NCBI RefSeq assembly: GCF_008632955.1
Contig: NZ_CP043959.1
Span: forward strand, 1-64,000
Direction of reading: 5' to 3'
DNA length: 64,000 nucleotides
From: Streptomyces tendae
Lineage (GTDB): Bacteria; Actinomycetota; Actinomycetes; Streptomycetales; Streptomycetaceae
A program made the translations under genes and the position numbers. Shown piece by piece: positions 31,257 to 39,711 of the stretch. The notes beneath the pieces are model-generated. The model saw only the letters and a list, made by a program, of their open reading frames with translations, did no database searches and was not told the DNA's origin. Numbering within the stretch: position 1 is the first letter of the stretch; each line of letters begins with the position of its first letter.

Positions 31257-32795
31257 CTACTGCTTACCGCACAGCGAGACGACCTTCTGCTCCTCCTCCG
31301 AGAGGCTGGGGCCGGGGCTGGTAGTGGGTGCGGTCGTGGACGGGGTCGTGGACTGCTCCGGGGCCTTCGCCGAGTCCGAGGGATTCGGCGTCGGTGATGC
31401 CTTGGACGAGAAGGACGCGGGAGTGGTTCCCGTGGTCCCTCCGGCCTCGCCCGCACCGGTGCGTGCGTTGGTCTCGCTGTCGGAGGCGCGCCGCTCGGCC
31501 TGCTTCTTGCACGCGGAGGCCTGGACGGCCAGCTCCTCGATCTTCTCCCGGGCGCCGTACAGGTCGCCCTCGACGATGGTCGCCTCGACCTGCTTGCGCT
31601 GGTAGGGCGGGAGGTACTTGAGTTCGATCTCGGGGTGGTCCTTCTCGACCTTCGAGAGGGAGACCCAGGCCAGGTCCTGGTTGATGCCCCGGTACAGCGC
31701 GACGTGCTCGCCCTTGGCGCCGACGAAGTACTGCGTCTGGGTCCAGCGCCAGCCGCCGTACAGACCGCCGCCGATGACGGCCAGCGCGAGCAGGCTGTAC
31801 ACGGACCGCTTCAGCCACCGGCGGTTCTTGGCGGGCTTGACGAAGTCGTCGTCGCCGTAGTCGAAGCCGTCGGTCTGGATGAAGCCGGTGACGTCGCCGC
31901 TGCCGGGCGGTCCGAACTCGCCGCCGCCCCCGCCGCGCCGCCGCCCGAGGCCGGCCGCCCGGCCCGCGGGGGTCTGCATGATGCCGTTGTCGTGCGGCTG
32001 GTTCTGGTTCTCGGCGACGGCGCCGACCACGACCGGGGTGTCGGACAGCTGCCCGGCCAGGGTGTCCCCGGTGTCGAGGTCCAGGACGTCGGCGACGATC
32101 ACCGTGATGTTGTCGGGCCCGCCGCCGCGCAGCGCCAGCTCGATCAGGTTCTGGACCGTCTCCTCGGGGCCCTGGTAGCTGGCCAGGGCCTCTTCGAGGG
32201 TCTGGTGGGAGACCACGCCGGACAGGCCGTCGGAGCAGATCAGGTAACGGTCGCCGGCCCGCACCTCGCGGATGGAGAGGTCGGGTTCGACGTGCTCGCC
32301 GCTGCCGAGGGCCCGCATCAGCAGGGACCGCTGCGGGTGGGTGGTGGCCTCCTCCTCGGTGATCCGGCCCTCGTCCACCAGACGCTGCACCCAGGTGTGG
32401 TCCTGGGTGATCTGGGTGAGGACGCCGTCACGCAGGAGGTAGGCGCGGGAGTCGCCGACATGCACCATGCCGAGGCGCTGGCCGGTCCACAGCAGGGCGG
32501 TCAGGGTGGTGCCCATGCCTTCGAGCTGGGGGTCCTCCTCGACCATCATGCGCAGTTGGTCGTTGGCGCGCTGGACGGCAGTGCCGAGGGAGGTGAGCAG
32601 GTCCGAACCGGGCACGTCGTCGTCGAGGGCGACGATGGTGGAGATCGCCTCGGAGGAGGCGACCTCACCGGCGGCGGCACCGCCCATGCCGTCGGCGATG
32701 GCGAGCAGGCGGGGACCGGCGTAACCGGAGTCCTCGTTGCCCTCCCGGATCATGCCCTTGTGCGATCCGGCGGCGAAGCGCAGGGACAGACTCAT
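31257..32795 (-). CDS. pstP: PP2C-family Ser/Thr protein phosphatase (PstP type)
   Basis: A 512-residue phosphatase that removes phosphate from kinases such as PknB and their targets. The start at 32795 (MSLSLRFAAGSHKGMIREGN) follows GAGGTG; the reading frame opens 19 codons earlier without similarity. Metal-binding motifs are present: NEDSGYAG, ADGMGGAAAGE, SDGLSGVV and GGPDNITVIVAD. A transmembrane helix (SVYSLLALAVIGGGLYGGW) leads to an outside region of about 160 residues ending in a Ser/Thr/Pro-rich tail, so this is a membrane PP2C like mycobacterial PstP. Confidence 0.94.
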   Translation of the reverse strand: MSLSLRFAAGSHKGMIREGNEDSGYAGPRLLAIADGMGGAAAGEVASSEAISTIVALDDDVPGSDLLTSLGTAVQRANDQLRMMVEEDPQLEGMGTTLTALLWTGQRLGMVHVGDSRAYLLRDGVLTQITQDHTWVQRLVDEGRITEEEATTHPQRSLLMRALGSGEHVEPDLSIREVRAGDRYLICSDGLSGVVSHQTLEEALASYQGPEETVQNLIELALRGGGPDNITVIVADVLDLDTGDTLAGQLSDTPVVVGAVAENQNQPHDNGIMQTPAGRAAGLGRRRGGGGGEFGPPGSGDVTGFIQTDGFDYGDDDFVKPAKNRRWLKRSVYSLLALAVIGGGLYGGWRWTQTQYFVGAKGEHVALYRGINQDLAWVSLSKVEKDHPEIELKYLPPYQRKQVEATIVEGDLYGAREKIEELAVQASACKKQAERRASDSETNARTGAGEAGGTTGTTPASFSSKASPTPNPSDSAKAPEQSTTPSTTAPTTSPGPSLSEEEQKVVSLCGKQ

Positions 32796-32927
32796 GCGCA
32801 CCTCGCCCGTCGGCTCCGGGTACAGCCGGTCGTGTCGAGCCACACTGCCCACCCTCCGGTCGGGAGCGCGCCGGGACCCTGGGTGAGGACCCCCACCGCG
32901 TGCTCGCTCCGCTCGCTCATTCTCGTA

Positions 32928-33434
32928 CTACTTCCGCAGCTCGATGACGGTCTTGCCGATGCGGATCGGTGCGCCCAGCGAAATCGGTGTGGGGGTCGTC
33001 AGCCGGGTCCGGTCCAGGTAGGTGCCGTTGGTGGAGCCCAGGTCCTCGACGATCCACTGACCGTCGCGGTCCGGGTAGATCCTGGCATGGCGGCTGGAGG
33101 CGTAGTCGTCGTCCAGCACGATCGTGCTGTCGTGAGCCCGGCCCAGGGTGATGGTCTGGCCCTGGAGGGCGACGGTGGTGCCGGTGAGGGTGCCCTCGGT
33201 CACGACCAGCTTGGTGGGGGTGTTGCGGCCACGGCGGCCGCCGCCGGACTGCTGGCGCTGCTGCGGCGGTGCCTGGCGGTTCGCCTGCTGCCGGCCGGCC
33301 TCCCGCCGGGCTCCGCGCTGGGTGACGCGAGTGCCGAACAGGTCACTCCGGATGACCTGCACGGCCACGATCACGAACAGCCACAGTACGGCCAGGAAAC
33401 CCAGCCGCATGACCGTGAGGGTCAGCTCTGACAT
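32928..33434 (-). CDS. fhaB: FHA-domain protein FhaB (FipA-like)
   Basis: A 168-residue membrane-anchored phosphothreonine-binding protein. The N-terminus is a membrane helix (LTVMRLGFLAVLWLFVIVAV), followed by a Gln/Arg/Gly-rich linker (about 40-70). The FHA domain has LGRAHDSTIVLDDDYASSRH and DLGSTNGTYLD with the conserved Gly-Arg, Ser-x-x-His and Asn-Gly contacts. In the conserved operon it likely recruits phosphorylated division or cell-wall proteins to the membrane. Confidence 0.94.
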   Translation of the reverse strand: MSELTLTVMRLGFLAVLWLFVIVAVQVIRSDLFGTRVTQRGARREAGRQQANRQAPPQQRQQSGGGRRGRNTPTKLVVTEGTLTGTTVALQGQTITLGRAHDSTIVLDDDYASSRHARIYPDRDGQWIVEDLGSTNGTYLDRTRLTTPTPISLGAPIRIGKTVIELRK

Positions 33435-33444
33435 TGCCCCCGCT

Positions 33445-34305
33445 TCACCCTTCGGCTTGCCTATAGATAACGGTGGTGCTGCCCACGACGATCCGCGAGC
33501 CGTCGCGGAGCGTAGCGCGGGTGGTGTGCTGCCCGTCCACCACGATGCCGTTGGTGGACCCGAGATCCTGGATCGTCGAGGGCGTTCCGGTCCGGATCTC
33601 GCAGTGCCGGCGGGAGACGCCGGGATCGTCGATCCGGACGTCGGCCTCGGTGCTGCGGCCCATCACCAGGGTGGCGCGGGAGATCTGGTGGCGGGTGCCG
33701 TTGATCTCGATCCAGTAGCGGGTGCGTCCGCCGGGCGCGGGGGCGGCCGGGGGCCGCTGTCCGGCCGCGGCCGGCGGGTAGCCGTAACCGCCGGGACGTC
33801 CGCCGGGCGGCGGCGCGGCCGGCATGGGCGGGGCGCCCGCGGGGGCGGCCGGCGGGTAGCCGTAGCCGCCGGGGCGTCCGGCGGGCGGGGCGCCGCCGGG
33901 CCCTGCCGCTCCGGGGGCCGCCTGGCTGGCGGAGGAGGCGAGCGTGCGGCTGCGTACGCGGTAGAGGCCGGTGTCGAGGTCCTCGGCCTTCTCCAGGTGC
34001 ACCTTGATCGGGCCCATGAAGGTGTACCGCTGCTGCTTGGCGTAGTCACGCACCATGCCGGCGAGCTCGTCGCCGAGCTGGCCGGAGTACGGGCTCAGCC
34101 GCTCGAAGTCCGGGGTGCTCAGCTCGACGATGAAGTCGTTGGGCACGACGGTGCGGTCGCGGTTCCAGATGGTGGCGTTGTTGTCGCACTCCCGCTGGAG
34201 CGCACCCGCGATCTCCACGGGCTGCACCTCGGACTTGAACACCTTGGCGAAGGTGCCGTTGACCAGACCTTCGAGACGCTGCTCGAACTTCTTCAGGACT
34301 CCCAT
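33445..34305 (-). CDS. fhaA: FHA-domain protein FhaA with DUF3662 domain
   Basis: A 286-residue protein. Residues 1-115 form a DUF3662 domain (MGVLKKFEQRLEGLVNGTFA). A Gly/Pro/Ala/Tyr-rich linker contains repeats of GRPGGYGYPPAA. The C-terminal FHA domain has MGRSTEADVRIDDPGVSRRH and DLGSTNGIVVDG. In mycobacteria FhaA is a substrate of PknB and binds the lipid II flippase MurJ, a known family role. It is the first gene of the minus-strand operon; fhaB starts 10 bases after its stop. Confidence 0.94.
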   Translation of the reverse strand: MGVLKKFEQRLEGLVNGTFAKVFKSEVQPVEIAGALQRECDNNATIWNRDRTVVPNDFIVELSTPDFERLSPYSGQLGDELAGMVRDYAKQQRYTFMGPIKVHLEKAEDLDTGLYRVRSRTLASSASQAAPGAAGPGGAPPAGRPGGYGYPPAAPAGAPPMPAAPPPGGRPGGYGYPPAAAGQRPPAAPAPGGRTRYWIEINGTRHQISRATLVMGRSTEADVRIDDPGVSRRHCEIRTGTPSTIQDLGSTNGIVVDGQHTTRATLRDGSRIVVGSTTVIYRQAEG

Positions 34306-34956
34306 GGGGCACCTCCTCCGTCGCTGCCGTCCTGTGTACTGCCCCGTGCACCGTTCCGTGCACCGCTTACCTGGTACTGCTTACTGATCGTATCCACGCG
34401 CCGCCCGATCGGCTGGTTCCCCCTGTCCGCCCGGTCGCCGGGTGTCGACGCCTGACGAAGTTCCCTTCGGGGCTCCCCTTCGAACTCCGTCGGCCGTGCT
34501 GGTGCGCGTCGTTCTGCCATGGATCGTAGAGGGGGCCACAGACCAGTGTCCCGCACCCTGCGGCGGACTCCGCCCGCCTCCTGGGGAGACGGCTGGTACC
34601 GGTACGAGGTTGATACGTGAAGCGGTCATGGCCGCGACATGAGCGGGCGGCGGTGCGGGGCAGGTCGGCGGTGGTGTGCGGGCGGGTGGACGGCCCGGGT
34701 GCGGGAGCTGTCGGGATGTTCCGGCCGGGGACCGGCCAGGGACGCGTCCGCGGGTGTCGAAGGGGCGGCCGAGGGGTGGCGGAGCGGTGTCGGGGAGACG
34801 TCGCCCGGACGCCGGGTGGCGCCCCGGCCGGCGTTGTGCCCGGTCGCGGGCGGTGCGCGGATAAGGGATGTGAATCCACCCCGACCAGCGTGCTAATGTT
34901 CTCGATGTCGGAAGGCGCCAGGCCCCAAGGGGCAAGGGTCGGAAGACACACCCAAT
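34306..34956. other. Intergenic region upstream of fhaA and tRNA-Leu (651 bp)
   Basis: No gene is convincing, although long frames run through it because of the base composition. Close to fhaA there are repeated words (CGTGCACCG at about 34347 and 34358). The operon promoter reading left must lie in this stretch, but I cannot single it out. The right end holds the tRNA-Leu promoter. Confidence 0.5.
34871..34899 (+). promoter_or_regulatory. Promoter of tRNA-Leu
   Basis: TGAATC (34871-34876) and TAATGT (34894-34899) are separated by 17 bases. The -10 ends 57 bases before the tRNA. Confidence 0.5.
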
Positions 34957-35040
34957 GCGCGGGTGGCGGAATAGGCAGACGCGCTGGATTCAGGTTCCAG
35001 TGCCCGAAAGGGCGTGGGGGTTCAACTCCCCCCTCGCGCA
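34957..35040 (+). tRNA. tRNA-Leu(CAG)
   Basis: An 84-base class II tRNA: acceptor GCGCGGG/CTCGCGC (one G-T pair), anticodon stem CTGGA/TCCAG around TTCAGGT (anticodon CAG), long variable arm TGCCCGAAAGGGCGT, and T-arm GGGGGTTCAACTCCCCC. CCA is not encoded. Confidence 0.96.
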
Positions 35041-35048
35041 CACCGTCG

Positions 35049-35080
35049 AACGGGCGGCATCCATCGGATGCCGCCCGTTT
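35049..35080 (+). terminator. Terminator after tRNA-Leu
   Basis: A perfect 14-bp stem (AACGGGCGGCATCC / atc / GGATGCCGCCCGTT) is followed by T, nine bases after the tRNA. Confidence 0.9.
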
Positions 35081-35277
35081 CGCATGTCCGGGGGTGTGTG
35101 GGTGTGGGCGCCGTGTGAGGAACATCTCATGATCGAATCGGTGTCGCACGGGCGGCGAGAGGGGTGATCTCCGCCCGTAACGGGCGGCGCCGCAAGTGCC
35201 GGGCGGGTGGTGCTCGTTCCGGTGGTCGGACGGTGTTCGACTCGCTCGCCTTGCTCGACCGCGGGGTTCGCCCACCG

Positions 35278-35373
35278 TTGTCCACAGGGTGTGGGTTGTC
35301 CGGGACCATGCGAGTTGTCCGCTTCGGAGTAAGTTGTCCACAGGGTGGTCCGAGGTCCTCAAGGTCATCCACA
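35278..35373 (+). promoter_or_regulatory. DnaA-box group upstream of the DUF2252 gene
   Basis: TTGTCCACA at 35278-35286 and 35334-35342 and TCATCCACA at 35365-35373 lie in the same orientation in the 427-base gap between tRNA-Leu and the DUF2252 gene. Their spacing (56 and 31 bases) keeps boxes near the same face of the helix. No gene is supported in this gap. Confidence 0.6.
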
Positions 35374-35467
35374 GGGCTGACGTCCCCGCCGTCCACGGCT
35401 GTACGGTCGGCACGATCGATGTCGGCAGGTGTGCACCGCATACACGTGCAGGGGGGAGGCGGTCGTG

Positions 35468-36958
35468 GTGAGCGACGCCGGAGCCGGAGGAGCCGAAGTG
35501 GTCGCCGGGACGGCCGGAGCGGGGAAGGCGGACGCCGGGACGGCGGGGGCCGCGACTGTGGACGCCGGACAGGAGCGGCGGCTGCCGCAGGTGGCCGGAT
35601 TCGGACGGTGGCCCGCCGCGGGCACGCCGAAACAGGAGGGCAAGGCACTGCGCGAGCGGGTGCCCCGCAGCGCCCACGCGGCCTTCGGCCTCGACGCCTC
35701 CCGCCCCGACGCCGTGACCGCCGTGGAGCAGTCCGGCCACGGCCGGCTGCCCGAGCTGACCCCGCTACGCGTCGGCCGGATGGCCGCCACGCCGTTCGCC
35801 TTCCTGCGCGGGTCGGCCGGCCTCATGGCCCACGACCTGGCCCGCACGCCCATCACCCGCATCGGCGCGCAGATCTGCGGCGACGCCCACGCGGCGAACT
35901 TCGGCCTCTACGGCGACGCCCGGGGCCGCCTGGTCATCGATCTGAACGACTTCGACGAGACCGTGCACGGCCCCTGGGAGTGGGACCTCAAGCGGCTCGC
36001 GGCCTCGCTGGTGCTCGCCGGGCGGGAGGCCGGCGCGGACGAGGACACCTGCCGTGCCGCCGCCCATGACGCGGTGGGCGCCTACCGCCGCACCATGCGC
36101 CTGCTGGCCAAGCTGCCCGCACTGGACGCGTGGAACGCCATCGCCGACGAGGAACTGGTCTCCCACACCGACGCGCACGACCTGGTGGGCACCCTGGAGC
36201 GGGTCGCCGAGAAGGCCCGCGCCAACACCAGCGGCCGGTTCGCCGCCAAGTCGACCGAGCGCACCGAGGACGGCGGGCGCCGCTTCGTGGACGCGCCGCC
36301 CGTGCTGCGCCGGATCCCGGACGCAGAGGCGGCCGCGGTGGCCGCCTCCCTGGAGCAGTACCTGGGCACGCTGCCGTCCGACCGGCACCCGCTGCTGGCC
36401 CGGCACGCGGTGCACGACGTGGCGTTCCGCGTCGTCGGCACGGGCAGCGTCGGCACCCGCTCGTACGTCGTGCTGCTGCTCGACCACCGGGGGGAGCCGC
36501 TCGTCCTCCAGGTCAAGGAGGCCCGCCCCTCCGCCCTGGTGCCGCACCTGCCCACCGCGGGCTTCGACGCCCCGCGGGCCGAGCACGAGGGCCGCCGCGT
36601 GGTCGAGGGCCAGAAGCGGATGCAGGTGATAAGTGACAGCCTGCTCGGCTGGACGACCGTCGACGGTCGGCCCTACCAGGTTCGGCAGTTCCGCAACCGC
36701 AAGGGCAGCGTGGACCCGGCGGCGCTTGCCGCCGACCAGGTCGACGACTACGCCAGGATGACCGGGGCGCTGCTGGCCCGCGCCCACTCCCACAGCGCCG
36801 ACCCCCGCCTGATCGCCGGGTACTGCGGCAAGAACGACGAGCTGGACGAGGCCGTCGCCACGTTCGCCGTCGCCTATGCCGACCGGACGGAGGCGGACCA
36901 CACGGACCTGGTCGGGGCCGTGCGCACGGGGCGGATCGCCGCGGAGATGGGGGTCTGA
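35468..36958 (+). CDS. DUF2252 domain protein
   Basis: A 496-residue protein of the DUF2252 family, distantly related to kinase-like phosphotransferases; no substrate is known. The family motifs are visible: MAATPFAFLRGSAGLMAHDL, then QICGDAHAANFGLYGDARG, FDETVHGPWEWDLKRLAASL and VLQVKEARPSALV. The Asp/His pattern of GDAHAANFG resembles the catalytic loop of aminoglycoside-type kinases. Residues 1-40 are Ala/Gly-rich. GGGGGAGG lies upstream of two adjacent GTG codons (35465 and 35468); the second has the better spacing. Confidence 0.88.
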   Translation: MSDAGAGGAEVVAGTAGAGKADAGTAGAATVDAGQERRLPQVAGFGRWPAAGTPKQEGKALRERVPRSAHAAFGLDASRPDAVTAVEQSGHGRLPELTPLRVGRMAATPFAFLRGSAGLMAHDLARTPITRIGAQICGDAHAANFGLYGDARGRLVIDLNDFDETVHGPWEWDLKRLAASLVLAGREAGADEDTCRAAAHDAVGAYRRTMRLLAKLPALDAWNAIADEELVSHTDAHDLVGTLERVAEKARANTSGRFAAKSTERTEDGGRRFVDAPPVLRRIPDAEAAAVAASLEQYLGTLPSDRHPLLARHAVHDVAFRVVGTGSVGTRSYVVLLLDHRGEPLVLQVKEARPSALVPHLPTAGFDAPRAEHEGRRVVEGQKRMQVISDSLLGWTTVDGRPYQVRQFRNRKGSVDPAALAADQVDDYARMTGALLARAHSHSADPRLIAGYCGKNDELDEAVATFAVAYADRTEADHTDLVGAVRTGRIAAEMGV

Positions 36959-37371
36959 GGGGGGTCTGAGGCGGTCCGGTTGTCCGGGGCGACCCCGGCG
37001 GTGTGCCGGTGCGCCGGGTGAACGGGCCCGGGTGGGCTGTGGGGGTGTGGGGCGCGTGCCGCGACCGGCCCGCCGGGCGCACACCCAGGGAGGCCCGTTA
37101 CGTGCGCCGGGTGTACATGCCCAGGCCATCCGCCTGGGTGCCCGCACCGGTGGCCCGTCGGGTGTGGCGGGCGTACACCCACGGTGGTCCGCCGGGTGCC
37201 CGCCCCGGGTGGGTCGCCGGGTCCGTCGGGCGCACGCCCGGGCGGCCGCCAGGTCCGTCGGGCGTACACCCGGGGGGCCCGCAGGTGCGCGCGGGCGGTT
37301 GGTCCGGGTGTCCCGGACGCTGCCACCGTGACAGGAGCGTGCCGGCCTCGCAGGTGGCCTACGCTGTCCGG
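36959..37371. repeat. Repeat-rich intergenic region (413 bp)
   Basis: Between the DUF2252 and J-domain genes lie five imperfect copies of a quasi-palindrome near GGGCGTACACCC: 37075-37086, 37109-37122 (reverse form GGGTGTACATGCCC), 37169-37180, 37228-37239 and 37260-37271. Two are inside longer direct repeats beginning GTCCGTCGGGCG. The reading frame joined to the next gene crosses this area but has no coding character. A -10-like TACGCT lies just before the next start. Confidence 0.65.
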
Positions 37372-38211
37372 GTGACGACCTCGGAAGGTGAGCAGGGTGG
37401 AGGCGCCGGCGCGCAGCGAACGCCCGCCGGCGGTGGCGCGGCGCGGCCCGAGGAGCGGCTGGAGCAGGCCGTACGGGCCGCCGAACAGGCGCTGATCGAG
37501 TTCGAGATCGCCGTGGAGACCTTCCGCGTCGAGGTCGAGAACTTCTCCCGGCTGCACGAACAGAAGCTCGGCCCGCTGTACGCCCGTATCGAGGAACTGG
37601 ACGCCCGGATCCTCGAGGCCAAGGCGTCCCGCAGCGACGACCCCGAGGACCGGCGACGGGCCGACGAGGCGCGCGCCCGGCTGCTGCCCATCCCCGGCGT
37701 CGAGGAGCTGATGAACGGCTGGATGGACGGGGACGGCCTGTTCCCCGAGGCCACCGCCATGCTCACGGACCAGCCGGTACGGCCGCCGCAGCGGGTACGG
37801 CCCAGCGAGGAGGCCCGCAAGCTCTACCGGGACCTCGCCCGCAAGGCCCACCCCGATCTGGCGCAGGAGGACGAGGAACGCGCCCGCCGTGAGGAGTTCA
37901 TCACCCGGGTCAACGCCGCCTACGCCCGCGGCAGCGAGACCGAGCTGCGCGAACTGGCCGAGGAGTGGGCCGCGGGCCCCGAGCTGAAGCGCGTCCCGAG
38001 CGCGGCGGACGAGCTCTACGCCCGCCTCGAATGGCTCTCCCGGCGCAAGGAACTGCTCACGGTGGTCGCCAAGAACCTGGAGGACAGCGCCATCGCCTCC
38101 ATGCTGCGGCTGGCGCCCGACGACCCCGACCGGCTCCTCGAGGACATCGCCGCGCAGCTCCAGGCCGACGTGGCCGAGCGCGAGGCGCAGCTGGCCGCCC
38201 TGCGGGACTGA
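37372..38211 (+). CDS. J-domain-like protein with coiled coil
   Basis: A 279-residue cytosolic protein. Residues 20-110 are strongly helical (EERLEQAVRAAEQALIEFEI and EELDARILEAKASRSDDPED), probably a coiled coil. A central J-domain-like helix pair contains the HPD motif (EEARKLYRDLARKAHPDLAQ, then FITRVNAAYARG), which stimulates DnaK ATPase in known J proteins. A C-terminal helical region follows (ELLTVVAKNLEDSAIASMLR). The GTG at 37372 has no Shine-Dalgarno but a TACGCT seven bases upstream, suggesting a leaderless transcript. A specialised Hsp70 cochaperone is the best guess. Confidence 0.8.
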   Translation: MTTSEGEQGGGAGAQRTPAGGGAARPEERLEQAVRAAEQALIEFEIAVETFRVEVENFSRLHEQKLGPLYARIEELDARILEAKASRSDDPEDRRRADEARARLLPIPGVEELMNGWMDGDGLFPEATAMLTDQPVRPPQRVRPSEEARKLYRDLARKAHPDLAQEDEERARREEFITRVNAAYARGSETELRELAEEWAAGPELKRVPSAADELYARLEWLSRRKELLTVVAKNLEDSAIASMLRLAPDDPDRLLEDIAAQLQADVAEREAQLAALRD

Positions 38212-38246
38212 AACCCGCGGTCGCCCGGTCGGGTAGCGTCGGGGAC

Positions 38247-38594
38247 ATGAGTTTTGGAGCTGGTGTGCCCACGGTCCAGGTCGGTGACCTCAAGGACGGC
38301 GACTTCCTGCTGGACGTCCGCGAGGACGACGAGTGGAAGGCCGGTCACGCCGAAGGCGCGCTGCACATCCCCATCAGCGAGTTCGTGGCCCGCTACGGCG
38401 AGCTGACCGAGGACGCCCCGCAGGACGGACGGATCCACGTGATCTGCCGCTCCGGCGGACGGTCGGCCCAGGTCACCATGTACCTGGCCCAGCAGGGCAT
38501 CGACGCCGTGAACGTGGACGGCGGCATGCAGGTGTGGGAGGCCGCCGGCCGCCCCGTCGTCACGGACGAGGGTCAGCCGGGGCACGTGCTCTAG
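38247..38594 (+). CDS. Rhodanese-like sulfurtransferase
   Basis: A 115-residue single rhodanese domain. It has FLLDVREDDEWKAGHAEGAL (substrate-site Asp and Arg) and the active loop VICRSGGRSAQVTMYL with the catalytic Cys. It ends in a typical NVDGGMQVWEAAGRPV. The six-residue CRSGGR loop fits thiosulfate sulfurtransferases rather than Cdc25-type phosphatases. The ATG at 38247 lacks a ribosome site but has TAGCGT seven bases upstream, so it is likely leaderless. A hairpin separates it from the convergent paaE. Confidence 0.92.
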   Translation: MSFGAGVPTVQVGDLKDGDFLLDVREDDEWKAGHAEGALHIPISEFVARYGELTEDAPQDGRIHVICRSGGRSAQVTMYLAQQGIDAVNVDGGMQVWEAAGRPVVTDEGQPGHVL

Positions 38595-38610
38595 GGGCGC
38601 CGCACGTTCG

Positions 38611-38637
38611 AGGGCGCCCGGGGTTGCCGGACGCCCT
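38611..38637. terminator. Terminator between rhodanese gene and paaE
   Basis: The stem AGGGCGcCCGG / ggttg / CCGGaCGCCCT, with one mismatch, lies between convergent genes and may serve both. Confidence 0.65.
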
Positions 38638-38652
38638 AAGGAGCGTGCGGGA

Positions 38653-39711
38653 CTAGCGGTCGAAGTCCAGCTCCACCTGTTCCGTCACCGGATGCGACTG
38701 GCAGGCCAGGACGTATCCCGCCTCCGTCTCCTCCGACTCCAGGGCGAAGTTGCGGTCCATGCGCACCTCGCCGGAGACCAGGAAGGCCCGGCAGGTGCCG
38801 CACACGCCGCCCTTGCAGGCGTAGGGCGCGTCGGGCCGGTTGCGCAGCACCGTGTCCAGCAGGGACTCGCCGGTCTGCACGGGCCAGGTGCCCCCGCGTC
38901 CGTCGAGCCGTGCCGTGACCGTGCTGTGCGCGGGGGCCGTCGCCGTGGCGGGGGCCGTCGCCCCGGAGTCCACGTGGAAGATCTCCTGGTGGATGCGGGA
39001 GCGGGCGACGCCCAGCCCGCGCAGCGCCCGCTCGGCCCCTTCGACCAGCCCGTACGGCCCGCACAGGAACCAGCCGTCCACCTGGTCCACGGGGAGCAGC
39101 GCCGGGAGCAGCCCGGCCAGCCGCTCCTGGTCCAGCCGCCCGGACGGCAGCCCCGCCTGCTGCTCTTCCCTGGAGAGGGCCGTCACCAGCTGGAACCGGT
39201 CGGGATAGCGGTCCTTCAGGTCCGCGACCTCCTCCAGGAACATCGTCGAGGCGGTCGTCCGGTCGCTGCGTATGAGGCAGAACCGGGCGCGGGGCTCACG
39301 GGCCAGCAGGGTCGAGACGATCGACAGCACCGGGGTGATCCCGCTGCCGCCGACAACGGCCGCGTACAGGCCGGGGGCCGGGGGGAGCGTGAAACGGCCG
39401 GCCGGGGTCATGACCTCCAGCTCGTCGCCGAGGTCGATCTCCTTCAGCGCGTACGTGGAGAAGGCGCCGCCCTCCACGAGCCGCACCCCGACCCGCAGGG
39501 TGCCCGGCGCCTCGCCGTCGGGGGCGGGGGAGCAGATCGAGTAGGTGCGGCGGATCTCCTGGCCGTCGGCGGTGCGCCGCAGCGCGAGATGCTGCCCGGG
39601 GACGTACCGGAACTCCTCGCGCAGCTGCGGGGGGACGGTGAGGGTGAGGGCGACGGAGTCGTCGGTGAGCCGGTCGACCGCGGCCACCTGGAGCCGGTGG
39701 AAGCGGGCCAT
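38653..39711 (-). CDS. paaE: Phenylacetyl-CoA epoxidase reductase subunit PaaE
   Basis: Passes electrons from NADPH to the PaaABC oxygenase. The 352-residue protein has an N-terminal FAD-binding barrel (VPGQHLALRRTADGQEIRRTY with the RxYS flavin motif), an NAD-binding domain (VGGSGITPVLSIVSTLL, FLCGPYGLVEGAE) and a C-terminal plant-type ferredoxin with four cysteines (CKGGVCGTCRAFL and LACQSHP) for a 2Fe-2S cluster. AAGGAG stands five bases before the ATG at 39711; a GTG one codon earlier is possible. It is the last gene of the paaABCDE operon and overlaps the paaD stop. Confidence 0.95.
   Translation of the reverse strand: MARFHRLQVAAVDRLTDDSVALTLTVPPQLREEFRYVPGQHLALRRTADGQEIRRTYSICSPAPDGEAPGTLRVGVRLVEGGAFSTYALKEIDLGDELEVMTPAGRFTLPPAPGLYAAVVGGSGITPVLSIVSTLLAREPRARFCLIRSDRTTASTMFLEEVADLKDRYPDRFQLVTALSREEQQAGLPSGRLDQERLAGLLPALLPVDQVDGWFLCGPYGLVEGAERALRGLGVARSRIHQEIFHVDSGATAPATATAPAHSTVTARLDGRGGTWPVQTGESLLDTVLRNRPDAPYACKGGVCGTCRAFLVSGEVRMDRNFALESEETEAGYVLACQSHPVTEQVELDFDR

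Noticed and set aside
33765..33890. CRISPR-like or regulatory repeat in fhaA
   Set aside because: The repeated words encode the GRPGGYGYPPAA linker in frame, so they are protein repeats rather than DNA elements. No CRISPR array is present anywhere in the window.
34617..35132. Possible small gene upstream of fhaA running through tRNA-Leu
   Set aside because: It reads straight through the tRNA gene and has no domain or convincing codon pattern.
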